Assembly (NCBI GenBank): GCA_937926195.1
Contig: CALEXZ010000137.1
Span: 1 to 57,540 of the forward strand
DNA from: an uncultured Actinomyces sp.
GTDB taxonomy: Bacteria; Actinomycetota; Actinomycetes; Actinomycetales; Actinomycetaceae
Length of the DNA: 57,540 nt
Direction: 5' to 3'
This document shows, one piece after another, positions 47,228 to 56,200 of the stretch. A program made the translations under genes and the position numbers. Each line of letters starts with the position of its first letter. Position 1 is the first letter of the stretch. The notes beneath the pieces were generated by a model, which saw only the letters and a list, made by a program, of their open reading frames with translations, made no database searches and had not been told where the DNA came from.

Positions 47228-48466
47228 GTGAACCGACGTATCGTGAGCGCGGTCGCCGCCGTCCTCGGTCTCGTCGCCATCGTGCTCGCCGTCTGCTCCG
47301 CCACCGTGTGGCGGCCCAGCGCGACCGCGACGGCGACCCTCACCCAGGAACCCGACCAGCCCTACCTGCTCGTCGAGCCCGGTGTCCTCGGCCTCGTCGA
47401 CTCCGACGTCACGGTCACCGCCTCCTCGGAGGGCTCCGACGTGCTCCTCGCCGTGGCCTACTCCGCTGACGCCCACGCCTGGCTCGCCGACGACCCCTAC
47501 GTGTCCGTCACGGGGCTGACGAGCTGGACGGCCCTGAGCTCGACCAGCGTCACCGAGCGCTGCACGGCGGACGCCGACGCGACCGCCAGCGCCACCCCGA
47601 CGGCCGCTGCCAGCGCGACGCAGACCGCCACCGAGGCCCCGGCCGGTGACGCCTCCGCCGAGGCCACGGACGCGGCCAGCGCCACCGCGAGCGCCACGGC
47701 CGCTGCTTCCGCCTCCCCCGGCTGCACCGCCCTGAAGCCTTCGGGTACCTCGCCCGCCGACTCGATCCTGTGGCAGAGCGTCGTCACGGGTGAGGGCTCG
47801 GCGACTCTCGACCTGGACGCCACGGACTCCGACCTCGTCGTCCTGGCGGCCACGGACGGCACCGCCGCCGCCCCCAGCATCACGCTGACCTGGCCGCGTT
47901 CGGTCGCCACCCCCTTCTTCATCCCGGGCCTGGTCGTTGGTGCGCTGCTCATCCTCGGGGGCGTCGGGGGCCTCCTGTTCGACCTGCAGGTGCGTCGCGC
48001 TGACGAGGAGCGCCGCCGTCGGGCCGCCGAGCGCGCCGCCCGCCTGGCCAACGCCGACTCCGTCGACACCGCCAGCATCCCGCGCGCGGACGACCCGGAC
48101 CGTCCTCTCACCCGACGCGAGCAGCGCGACAAGGAGCGTGCCGAGGCCTCCGGCGAGGAGTGGGTCGACCCGCGCACCGGCGTCGTCTACGTCGACGGCG
48201 TCGCCGCCCCGCCGGTGCCCCCGGCCGACGACGAGGCACTGTACGGGGACTGGACCCAGGCCCTCGACGACGTCGGCGCCCCGCGGGGATCGGCTGTCGT
48301 GCCGGGCCTGGACCCGGACGCCACCGCCGCCTACCGCGCGGCCCGCGAGCTGGAGGACGACGCCCCCTTCACGGTCGCGGACGACGAGACGACCGGTGTC
48401 CAGGAGACCGACAGCACCATGGACATGGGGAACCTCAGGGACCGGTACGACGAGGAGGACAACTGA
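47228..48466 (+). CDS. Unrecognised membrane protein with Ala/Thr/Ser-rich external domain
   Basis: A 412-aa protein with two membrane segments (about residues 5-27 and 236-258). The part between them lies outside and contains a low-complexity Ala/Thr/Ser stretch (about 115-165) between two cysteines, and the rest looks beta-rich. The second helix is followed by a charged cytoplasmic tail of about 150 residues with RREQRDKERAEASGEEWVDP and an acidic end. I do not recognise the family. GTG 47228 has AAGGAG 8 bases upstream. It overlaps the next gene (TGATG), which encodes a lipoprotein, so the two likely act together in the envelope. Confidence 0.7.
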   Translation: MNRRIVSAVAAVLGLVAIVLAVCSATVWRPSATATATLTQEPDQPYLLVEPGVLGLVDSDVTVTASSEGSDVLLAVAYSADAHAWLADDPYVSVTGLTSWTALSSTSVTERCTADADATASATPTAAASATQTATEAPAGDASAEATDAASATASATAAASASPGCTALKPSGTSPADSILWQSVVTGEGSATLDLDATDSDLVVLAATDGTAAAPSITLTWPRSVATPFFIPGLVVGALLILGGVGGLLFDLQVRRADEERRRRAAERAARLANADSVDTASIPRADDPDRPLTRREQRDKERAEASGEEWVDPRTGVVYVDGVAAPPVPPADDEALYGDWTQALDDVGAPRGSAVVPGLDPDATAAYRAARELEDDAPFTVADDETTGVQETDSTMDMGNLRDRYDEEDN

Positions 48467-49491
48467 TGACGAGCACCCGCCGCACCTTCATCTCCGCAGC
48501 CTCGGCCACGGCCCTGGCCGCGGTCCTGGCCGCCTGCTCACAGGACCTGCCGACCGTCACCCCGCCGAGTGTGGCGCCCTCGCACCCGGTGCTGGACGCC
48601 ACGCGGCTGGGCACGGCTCTTGAGCGCATCAGCACCGGCCTGGACGCGGCCGACGCGGCCAAGGACGCCACGCTCCTCACCGGCTACCTGTCGGGCCCCG
48701 CCGCACGGGTGCGCACCGAGGAGTACGCCCTGGCGACGCTCTCCCAGGACGACTCCCACGTCCACCAGTTCACGACGGACGTGCAGGCCGGGGTCGTCGG
48801 GCTCACCAGCGCCTTCCCCCGCACGGCGGTCGTCATCACCGAGCCGGCCGACGGCGAGCCCACCTACTACCTCACCCTGTCCCAGGACGCGGCTCGTGAG
48901 GACTACCAGCTGTGGTCCTGGACGCGGCTGGGTGACGTCGAGGTCCCGGCGACCCCCAGCTCCTCCGTCGGCGCCGCCGAGGTCACGGCGGAGGGCAACG
49001 CCGCGGCCGGTGAGCCGGCCTCCACGCTTGCCGCCGAGCCCCGGGAGGTGCTGGAGTCCTACCTCGACGTCCTCAACAACCCGGACGGGGAGAACGCCTC
49101 GGCCTTCGCCGACGACGCCCTGCGCCAGCGCCTGGCCTCCGAGAGGGCCGTCGACCTGTCGGGCATGGGCACCGTCACCGTCACGGCCGCGGCCCACAAG
49201 GACGGCCTGCGGGGGCTGCGCACCGCCGACGGCGGCGCCATCTTCACCGCCGCCCTGACCTTCACGACCGAGTTCCGCAAGACGGTCGCCGGCTCCACCC
49301 TCAACCTGGGGGGCAACGTCGGACGCATGCTCGGCGACAACACCCAGATCACCGGCGTCGTCCTCGCGCACTATGACGCCATGGTCTCCTTCGCCGTACC
49401 CTCGGCCACGAAGGGAGGGCGCAGTACCGTCCTGGGCACGGACGTCGTCCTCGCCTCGGTCGAGCGTGACGACTCCCAGGCACCTGCCTAG
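48466..49491 (+). CDS. Unrecognised Tat-exported lipoprotein
   Basis: A 341-aa protein with a Tat-like start (STRRTFISAAS) and a lipobox ending LAAC (Cys24), so it should be anchored on the outer face of the membrane. The mature part has two similar-sized segments: about 45-170 with YYLTLSQDAAREDYQLWSWT, and about 195-340 with AVLDVLNN-like and HYDAMVSFAVPS segments that may be an NTF2/SnoaL-like fold. No catalytic motif is seen. It is translationally coupled to the preceding membrane protein by a TGATG overlap. A terminator follows. Confidence 0.72.
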   Translation: MTSTRRTFISAASATALAAVLAACSQDLPTVTPPSVAPSHPVLDATRLGTALERISTGLDAADAAKDATLLTGYLSGPAARVRTEEYALATLSQDDSHVHQFTTDVQAGVVGLTSAFPRTAVVITEPADGEPTYYLTLSQDAAREDYQLWSWTRLGDVEVPATPSSSVGAAEVTAEGNAAAGEPASTLAAEPREVLESYLDVLNNPDGENASAFADDALRQRLASERAVDLSGMGTVTVTAAAHKDGLRGLRTADGGAIFTAALTFTTEFRKTVAGSTLNLGGNVGRMLGDNTQITGVVLAHYDAMVSFAVPSATKGGRSTVLGTDVVLASVERDDSQAPA

Positions 49492-49508
49492 GCTCTGGCG
49501 CAGGACCC

Positions 49509-49561
49509 GACACGCCACGACGGGCCCCACCCGCGGTCGCGGGTGGTGCCCGTCGCGTGTC
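49509..49561 (+). terminator. Hairpin terminator after the lipoprotein gene
   Basis: 17-bp inner arms (49518-49534 and 49539-49555) with one mismatch and a 4-nt loop, extended by GACACGC/GCGTGTC outside a 2-nt bulge. It separates the envelope pair from the thioredoxin-TPR gene. Confidence 0.75.
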
Positions 49562-49602
49562 ACATGAACGACACGGGCCACCGGGCCCAGGAAGGACCTC
49601 AG

Positions 49603-50532
49603 ATGAGCATGTTCGGAGCCGTCGACCTGTCAGCTCTCGCGCAGCGGCAGGAGCCCGGCGGCGGGCAGGCGCCCGCGGCAGAGGCCTCCGGCGGGGCGCC
49701 GGGCTCCGACGGGGTGTACCCCGCGCCGCTCGTCGTCGACCTGAGCGCCGAGAACCTGCGGGACGTCGCCCAGGTCTCGACCCAGGTGCCGGTCGTCGTC
49801 GTCGCCTTCTCCTTACGCTCCGAGGCCTCCACCGAGCTCGTCTCCCGGCTCGCGCACCTGGCCGCTGAGACGGGCGGGCGCTTCCAGCTCGCGCGCCTGG
49901 ACGTCGACGTCGCCCCCGAGGTCGCCCAGGCGCTCCAGGTGAGCGCGGTGCCGACGGTGATGGCGCTGCTTGCCGGGCAGCCGGTGCCCATCTTCCAGGG
50001 CGCGGCGGCGGACGACCAGCTGCGCCAGGTCCTGGAGCAGCTGTTCAAGCTCGCTGCCGCCAACGGCGTACGCGGACGCGTCGCGGTCGACGGCCTCGAC
50101 GAGGAGCCTGAGACCCCGGAGACGGAGGTGGAGCGCGCCGCTCGCGAGGCGATGGAGCGCGGAGACTACGCGGCAGCCATCGAGGTCTACGACCACGCGG
50201 TGGCCCAGAACCCGGCCGATACGTCCCTCCAGGTGGCCCGCAGCCAGATCCGTGTCCTGGCTCGCATGGACGGCAAGGACCCCCGGGCGCTGCTCGCCGC
50301 GGCGGACACGTCCCCGCAGGACGTCGAGGCGGCGCTGGCGGGCGCTGACGCCGCCCTGGCGCTGGGGGACATCGACGGCGCCCTGGGGCGCGCCCTGGAG
50401 GCGGTGCGCAGCCACACCGGCCAGGACCGTGAGACCGCGCGCCTGCGGCTGCTCGAGCTCTTCGACGTCATCGGCACCGGTGTGCCCGAGGTCGCCCGCG
50501 CCCGCCGCCAGCTCGCGAACCTCCTGTTCTGA
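49603..50532 (+). CDS. Thioredoxin-fold/TPR protein (YbbN/CnoX-like) lacking the CxxC pair
   Basis: A 309-aa protein. A thioredoxin-like domain (about 40-150) has VVVAFSLRSEASTELV where WCGPC would be, so it cannot do dithiol exchange, but it keeps the cis-proline loop VSAVPTVMALL. The C-terminal half is TPR-like (AAREAMERGDYAAAIEVYDH and a second repeat near 240). This layout is that of YbbN/CnoX holdase chaperones. ATG 49603 has GAAGGA. In actinobacteria this gene is often next to glycogen genes, as here. A 48-bp palindrome ends the transcript. Confidence 0.85.
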   Translation: MSMFGAVDLSALAQRQEPGGGQAPAAEASGGAPGSDGVYPAPLVVDLSAENLRDVAQVSTQVPVVVVAFSLRSEASTELVSRLAHLAAETGGRFQLARLDVDVAPEVAQALQVSAVPTVMALLAGQPVPIFQGAAADDQLRQVLEQLFKLAAANGVRGRVAVDGLDEEPETPETEVERAAREAMERGDYAAAIEVYDHAVAQNPADTSLQVARSQIRVLARMDGKDPRALLAAADTSPQDVEAALAGADAALALGDIDGALGRALEAVRSHTGQDRETARLRLLELFDVIGTGVPEVARARRQLANLLF

Positions 50533-50548
50533 GGACACTGCGCCCGAC

Positions 50549-50596
50549 GACGTGGGTGGCCCTCCCCGGCACGTGCCGGGGAGGGCCACCCACGTC
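50549..50596. terminator. 48-bp perfect palindrome, terminator between convergent genes
   Basis: Exact 24-bp arms with no spacer, centred between 50572 and 50573 on CAC-GTG. It lies 16 bp after the thioredoxin-TPR stop and before the convergent glgP stop. Confidence 0.85.
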
Positions 50597-50624
50597 TACG
50601 CGTCAACGACGCGGCCACCGCGGA

Positions 50625-50652
50625 CGGTCCGGGCGCGCAGGCGCCCGGACCG
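50625..50652 (-). terminator. Hairpin terminator of glgP
   Basis: Perfect 12-bp arms (50625-50636 and 50641-50652) with a 4-nt loop, 6 bp beyond the glgP stop on the minus strand. Confidence 0.75.
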
Positions 50653-50658
50653 CAGCGC

Positions 50659-53022
50659 TCAGATGGACTCGGGCTCGATGCGCCACACCTCGCGGGCGTA
50701 GTCGCTGATCGTGCGGTCCGAGGAGAAGCGCCCCGAGCCGGTGATGTTGACCCACACCTTGCGCTGCCAGGCGCGCTGGTCGGCGTAGTCGGCGGCCATA
50801 CGGTCCTTGGTCTCGCGGTAGGCGGCGAAGTCGCCCAGGACGTAGTAGACGTCGGCGCTCTCGTAGCTCGTCTCCAGCAGGGAGCGGCGGATGTCGGCGA
50901 AGCCGCCGGTGCCGTGGTCGTCGAGGGTGCCGTCGATGAGGGCGTCGACGACGCGCTTGAGACCGGGGACGCTCTCGTAGGTCGTGCGCGGGTCGTAGGA
51001 CTGGCGCAGCACGGGCAGCTCGTCCTCGGTGGCACCGAAGATGTAGGCGTTGTCGTCGCCGACCTGGTCGAGGATCTCGACGTTGGCGCCGTCGAGGGTA
51101 CCCAGGGTGAGGGCGCCGTTCATCATGAACTTCATGTTCGAGGTGCCCGAGGCCTCCTTGCCGGCCATCGAGATCTGCTCGGAGACGTCGGCGGCCGGGA
51201 TGATGTGCTCGGCGGGGGACACGTTGTAGTTGTGGACGAAGACGACCTTGAGGGTGCGCGAGACCACCGGGTCGTTGTTGACCAGCGCGGCGATGGTGTT
51301 GATGAGCTTGATGATCGCCTTGGCGCGCACGTAGCCCGGGGCCGCCTTCGCACCGAAGATGAAGACGCGCTTGGGCACGACCAGCGACGGGTCCTCCTTC
51401 ATGCGGAAGTACAGGTCGAGGATGTACAGCGCGTTGAGCAGCTGGCGCTTGTACTCGTGCAGACGCTTGATCTGGACGTCGAAGACGGCGTCGGGGTCGA
51501 TCTCGACGCCCTCGCGCTCCAGGACCCAGGCGGCGAAGTCGACCTTGTTGGCGTGCTTGACCTCGGCCAGGCGGTCGAGGATCTCGTCGCTGACGCCCTC
51601 GGTGTGACGGCCCAGGACCGACAGGTCACGCACCCACGAGTCGTCGCCGACGACGTCGTCGAGCACGGCCGACAGCCGCGGGTTGCACTGGCGCAGCCAG
51701 CGGCGCGGGGTCACGCCGTTGGTCTTGTTGTTGAAGCGCTCGGGCCAGATGGCGTGCCACTCCTTGAGCGTGTCGCGCTTGATGATCTCGGTGTGGATCG
51801 CGGCCACGCCGTTGATGGAGTAGGCGGCGTAGCAGGCGATCCAGGCCATGCGCACCACGCCGTCCTGGACGGGCGCCATGTAGGCGATGGTGGACTCGTC
51901 CAGGCCACGCCCGCGCATCTCCTCATGGAAGCGACGGTCGATCTCGTAGACGATCTCCAGCACGCGCGGGAACAGGCGCTCGAAGATGGACACCTCCCAG
52001 GTCTCCAGCGCCTCGGCGAGGACCGTGTGGTTGGTGTAGGCGAAGGTCTTGGTGACCTCGGCCCAGGCCTCCTCCCAGCCCAGGCCGTGCTCGTCCATGA
52101 GCAGGCGCATGAGCTCGGGGATCGCCAGGACCGGGTGGGTGTCGTTGAGCTGGATGGCGTTGTAGTCGGAGAAGCCGCGCAGGTCCTCGCCGTGGTGGGA
52201 CACGTAGGTCTCGACGATCTCCTGCAGGGAGGCCGAGCAGAAGAAGTACTGCTGGCGCACGCGCAGGACCTTGCCCTCGTAGGTCGTGTCGTTGGGGTAG
52301 AGGACCCTGGAGATGTCGGCGGTGCGCTCGCGCTCGACGATGGCGTCGGTGAAGCGCTGGGAGTTGAAGGCGTCGTAGTCGAACTCCTCCATCGGCTCGG
52401 CCTTCCACAGGCGCAGCGTGTTGACGTTCTTCGTGCCGTAGCCGGTGATGGGCATGTCGTGGGGCACGGCGCGCACGGTCAGGTCCTGGTAGCGGACGAT
52501 GCGCTGGGCCTCCTCGTGGCGGATGACGAAGGGGTAGCCCTCCTCCATCCAGGCGTCAGGGTGCTCGGTCTGGAAGCCGTCCTCGAAGAGCTGCTTGAAC
52601 AGGCCGTAGCGGTAGAGGATGCCGTAGCCGGACACCGGCAGGTCGAGGGTAGCGCAGGAGTCGAGGAAGCAGGCGGCCAGGCGGCCCAGGCCGCCGTTGC
52701 CCAGGGCGGCGTCGGGCTCCTGCTCAAGGATGTCGGAGAGGTTCTGGCCGAAGGCGCCCACCGCCTTCTCGGCCTCCTCGACGAGACCGAGGTTGGTGAG
52801 GTTGTTGAGCAGGGCGCGTCCCATGAGGAACTCGGCGGAGAAGTAGTGCTCCATGCGTCCGGCGCGGTAGCGCTGCTCCGTGGCGTGCCAGCTGTCAGCG
52901 ATGGCGTCGACGACGGCGGCCGACAGCCCCTGCCACACCTCCATCTGGGTGGATGACTGTGCGGGTCGGCCGGAGACCGCACGCACCTGTGAGGGCACAG
53001 TGCTAGCCAGGTTCTGCGTCAT
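50659..53022 (-). CDS. glgP: Glycogen phosphorylase
   Basis: A 787-aa GT35 phosphorylase that releases glucose-1-phosphate from glycogen or maltodextrin. MEHYFSAEFLMGRALLNNL and GNGGLGRLAACFLDS are the N-terminal family marks. TNGVTPRRWL precedes the PLP segment KEASGTSNMKFMMNGALTLG with the cofactor lysine at 631. The size matches bacterial GlgP/MalP. ATG 53022 follows AAGGGAAG; the longer frame to 53103 has no ribosome site. It lies 227 bp after the maltokinase-GlgB gene on the same strand, with a terminator between. A candidate -10 (TACCCT, 53143-53148, minus strand) is visible. Confidence 0.96.
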   Translation of the reverse strand: MTQNLASTVPSQVRAVSGRPAQSSTQMEVWQGLSAAVVDAIADSWHATEQRYRAGRMEHYFSAEFLMGRALLNNLTNLGLVEEAEKAVGAFGQNLSDILEQEPDAALGNGGLGRLAACFLDSCATLDLPVSGYGILYRYGLFKQLFEDGFQTEHPDAWMEEGYPFVIRHEEAQRIVRYQDLTVRAVPHDMPITGYGTKNVNTLRLWKAEPMEEFDYDAFNSQRFTDAIVERERTADISRVLYPNDTTYEGKVLRVRQQYFFCSASLQEIVETYVSHHGEDLRGFSDYNAIQLNDTHPVLAIPELMRLLMDEHGLGWEEAWAEVTKTFAYTNHTVLAEALETWEVSIFERLFPRVLEIVYEIDRRFHEEMRGRGLDESTIAYMAPVQDGVVRMAWIACYAAYSINGVAAIHTEIIKRDTLKEWHAIWPERFNNKTNGVTPRRWLRQCNPRLSAVLDDVVGDDSWVRDLSVLGRHTEGVSDEILDRLAEVKHANKVDFAAWVLEREGVEIDPDAVFDVQIKRLHEYKRQLLNALYILDLYFRMKEDPSLVVPKRVFIFGAKAAPGYVRAKAIIKLINTIAALVNNDPVVSRTLKVVFVHNYNVSPAEHIIPAADVSEQISMAGKEASGTSNMKFMMNGALTLGTLDGANVEILDQVGDDNAYIFGATEDELPVLRQSYDPRTTYESVPGLKRVVDALIDGTLDDHGTGGFADIRRSLLETSYESADVYYVLGDFAAYRETKDRMAADYADQRAWQRKVWVNITGSGRFSSDRTISDYAREVWRIEPESI

Positions 53023-53177
53023 TGTTCTTCCCTTGTCAGACGACGGGTCCGCTCCTGGGTCGTGGAGCAGCGCGCGATTCGTGCGTGCCACGGGCGAGAA
53101 CACGGGCCAGGCGTGTCCGTCCGCCCCGACGCGTACGACAACAGGGTACAGAAAACAACGGTTGAGAGGGCGGCCAA

Positions 53178-53228
53178 CGGCGGGTGGCCGACTGTGAGGC
53201 CTCAGACCCCGCAGCCGGCCACCCGCCG
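53178..53228 (-). terminator. Hairpin terminator of the maltokinase-glgB gene
   Basis: Perfect 13-bp arms (53178-53190 and 53216-53228) around a 25-nt loop that contains the 10-bp palindrome TGAGGCCTCA. It lies 22 bp beyond the glgB stop. Confidence 0.7.
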
Positions 53229-53249
53229 GTCAGTGACTCAGTGACTCCG

Positions 53250-56200
53250 TCAGTCCCTGCTGGGACGCAGGAACACCGCGCCCAGCGGAGGCACGCGCAG
53301 GCGCACCGAGGCCGGGCGGCCGTTCCACGGCAGCTCCTCGGCCTCGACGTGGCCGAGGTTGCCCACGCCGGACCCGCCGTACTCGGGGGCGTCGGTGTTG
53401 ATGACCTCGTCCCAGCCGCCGGCGAAGGGCAGCCCCACCCGGTAGCCCTCGTGCGGGGTGCCGGCGAAGTTGACGACGGCAACGACGAGGTCGTTGCGCC
53501 CATCCGGTCCGACGCCCTTGCGCAGGTAGGACAGGACGTTGTGGTCGCCGTCGCCCGCCTCGATCCACTCGAAGCCACGGTGGGAGAAGTCGTCCGCCCA
53601 CAGGGCCGGCGAGTCCGTGTAGAAGGCGTTGAGGTCGCTCACCAGGCGCAGCAGGCCCTGGTGGCCCGGGTCGTCGAGGATCCACCAGTCCAGCGAGGTG
53701 TCCGCGTTCCACTCCGAGCCCTGGCCGAACTCCTGTCCCATGAACAGCAGCTGCTTGCCCGGGTGCGACCACTGGTAGGCGTACAGGGCACGCAGGTTCG
53801 CCAGCTCCTGCCACGGGTCACCGGGCATCTTCGACAGCAGCGAGCCCTTGCCGTGCACGACCTCGTCGTGGCTCAGCGGCAGGGTGAACTGCTCGGAGAA
53901 GGCGTACACGAGCGAGAAGGTCAGCTCGCCGTGGTGGTAGCGCCGGTTGATCGGCTCCTCCCGCATGTAGCGCAGGGTGTCGTTCATCCAGCCCATATTC
54001 CACTTGAGGCCGAAGCCCAGGCCGCCGTACTCGGTGGGGGTGGTCACGCCCGGCCACGCCGTCGACTCCTCCGCCACCATGACGATGCCGGGGTTCTTGC
54101 GGTAGGCGGTGGCGGTCGCCTCCTGCAGGAAGCTGATGGCCTCCAGGTTCTCGCGCCCGCCGAACTGGTTGGGGTGCCACTGGTGCTCCTCGCGCGAGTA
54201 GTCGAGGTAGAGCATGGAGGCCACCGCGTCGACCCGCAGGCCGTCGGCGTGGAACTCCTCCAGCCAGTACAGGGCGTTGGCGACGAGGAAGTTACGCACC
54301 TCGTTGCGCCCGAAGTTGAAGATGTAGGTGCCCCAGTCAGGGTGCTCGCCGCGCTGCGGGTCCGGGTCCTCGTACAGGGCGGTGCCGTCGAAGCGGGCCA
54401 GGGCCCACTCGTCCTTGGGGAAGTGGGCGGGCACCCAGTCGAGGATGACGCCGATACCCGCCTGGTGGAGCTGGTCGACGAGGTAGCGGAAGTCGTCGGG
54501 GGTGCCGAAGCGGGCCGTGGGCGCGTAGTAGCCGGTCACCTGGTAGCCCCAGGAGCCACCGAAGGGGTGCTCCGCCACGGGCAAGAACTCCACGTGCGTG
54601 AAGCCGGTCTCCTTGAGGTAGGGGACGAGCTCGTCGGCCAGGCCGCGGTAGCCCAGCCCCTGGCGCCAGGAGCCCACGTGCAGCTCGTAGACACTCATCG
54701 GCCCGGAGTGCGGGTCGATGGTGGCGCGACGCTCCATCCACTCCTGGTCGCCCCACTCGTGGAACTGGTCGGTGACGACGGAGGCCGTGGCGGGCGGCAC
54801 CTCCGTGGCCCGGGCCATCGGGTCGGCCTTCTGGTGCCAGGAGCCGTCCGCGAAGCAGATCTCGAACTTGTAGCGGGCGCCGACGCCGACCCCGGGGATG
54901 AACAGCTCCCACACGCCCGAGATGCCCAGGGAGCGCATGGCCGTGGCGGTGCCGTCCCAGTAGTTGAAGTCACCGACGACGCGCACCGCGCGCGCGTTGG
55001 GCGCCCACACGGCGAAGGCGGTGCCCGAGACCGGACCCATGGTGCTGTCGTAGGTCTTGACATGCGCGCCCAGCACCTCCCAGAGGGCCTCGTGGCGGCC
55101 CTCGGAGATGAGGTACGTGTCCATCTCGCCCAGGGTCGGCAGGAAACGGTAGGGGTCGTCGACGCGAGTCGTCTCGTTGCCGTAGGTGACGTCGAGGCGG
55201 TAGTCCGGGATGGCGTCACCGGGCAGGACCACCACCCACACGCCGTCCTGCTCGTGCTCGGCGGGGAAGCTCCCCTCGGCGGTGACGACGGCGACAGCGT
55301 CCGCGAGGTGGCGGACGGTGCGGATCGTCACCCCGTGCTCGCCCAGGTGGGCGCCGAGGACCTCGTGAGGGTTGTGGTAGCGCGCGTAGGCGATATCGGC
55401 CAGCACCCACGGCTCGACCGGCACGGGGCTGGGCGGCGTGGGTGTGGGCGTGGTGCTGGTTGCGGCGGGCGTGGGCTCGGGGGCGGTGACGTCGCTCATA
55501 CCGTTAACTCTCCCATGCGGGTCGGGGGCGAGGGGGGACTTTGATCCGAGGACACGACGGATCCCGGCCAGTGGGACCGGGACCCAGTCGGGGCGTTGCC
55601 GGGCCTCGTAGACGGCCTCGTAAAGGGCCTTGTCGAGCTCGAGGGCGGCGATGACGGTGGCGTCGCGCTGGGCGTCGGCACCGGTGGCGGGCCGGACCCT
55701 GCGGTAGCCGTCGAGGAAGGCCTGGCGCACCTCCACCAGCCAGGAGGCGTCCGTGGCGCCGCCGACGGCGGCCGCGTAGTCGAAGGAACGCAGCATCCCG
55801 GCGACGTCACGCAGCGGCTGGTCGTGCACGCAGCGCTCCGCCAGCGGGCGCAGGGGCTCGCCCTCGAAGTCGAGGACGTACCAGCGTCCGTCGTCCTCGG
55901 TTCCGTGCAGCGTCTGACCCAGGTGGTAGTCGCCGTGGACCCGGGAGGCGGCGGGCAGCTCCTCCAGGGCGGCCAGGCGGGCGAGCACCGACTCCACCCG
56001 CTGGGGCAGGTCGGGTATGGCCTCGGTGAGCAGGGGCACCTCCTGGGTCGCCCAGGTGGCGCGTGCGCGCAGGGCGTGGGCGAGGTCCGCGGCGGCCCCG
56101 GGGGCGCTGGTGCCCAGCGCGGCGGCGAGGTGGTCGTGCATCTGGGCGGTCGTCTCACCGAGGTCCCCGGCGAGGTCGAGGGCCCGCAGCCGCTGGGGGC

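Noticed and set aside
50914..55544. Two large + strand frames (680 and 786 codons) opposite glgP and glgB
   Set aside because: Both are antisense shadows of well-supported GH13/GT35 genes, with composition typical of complemented high-GC codons.
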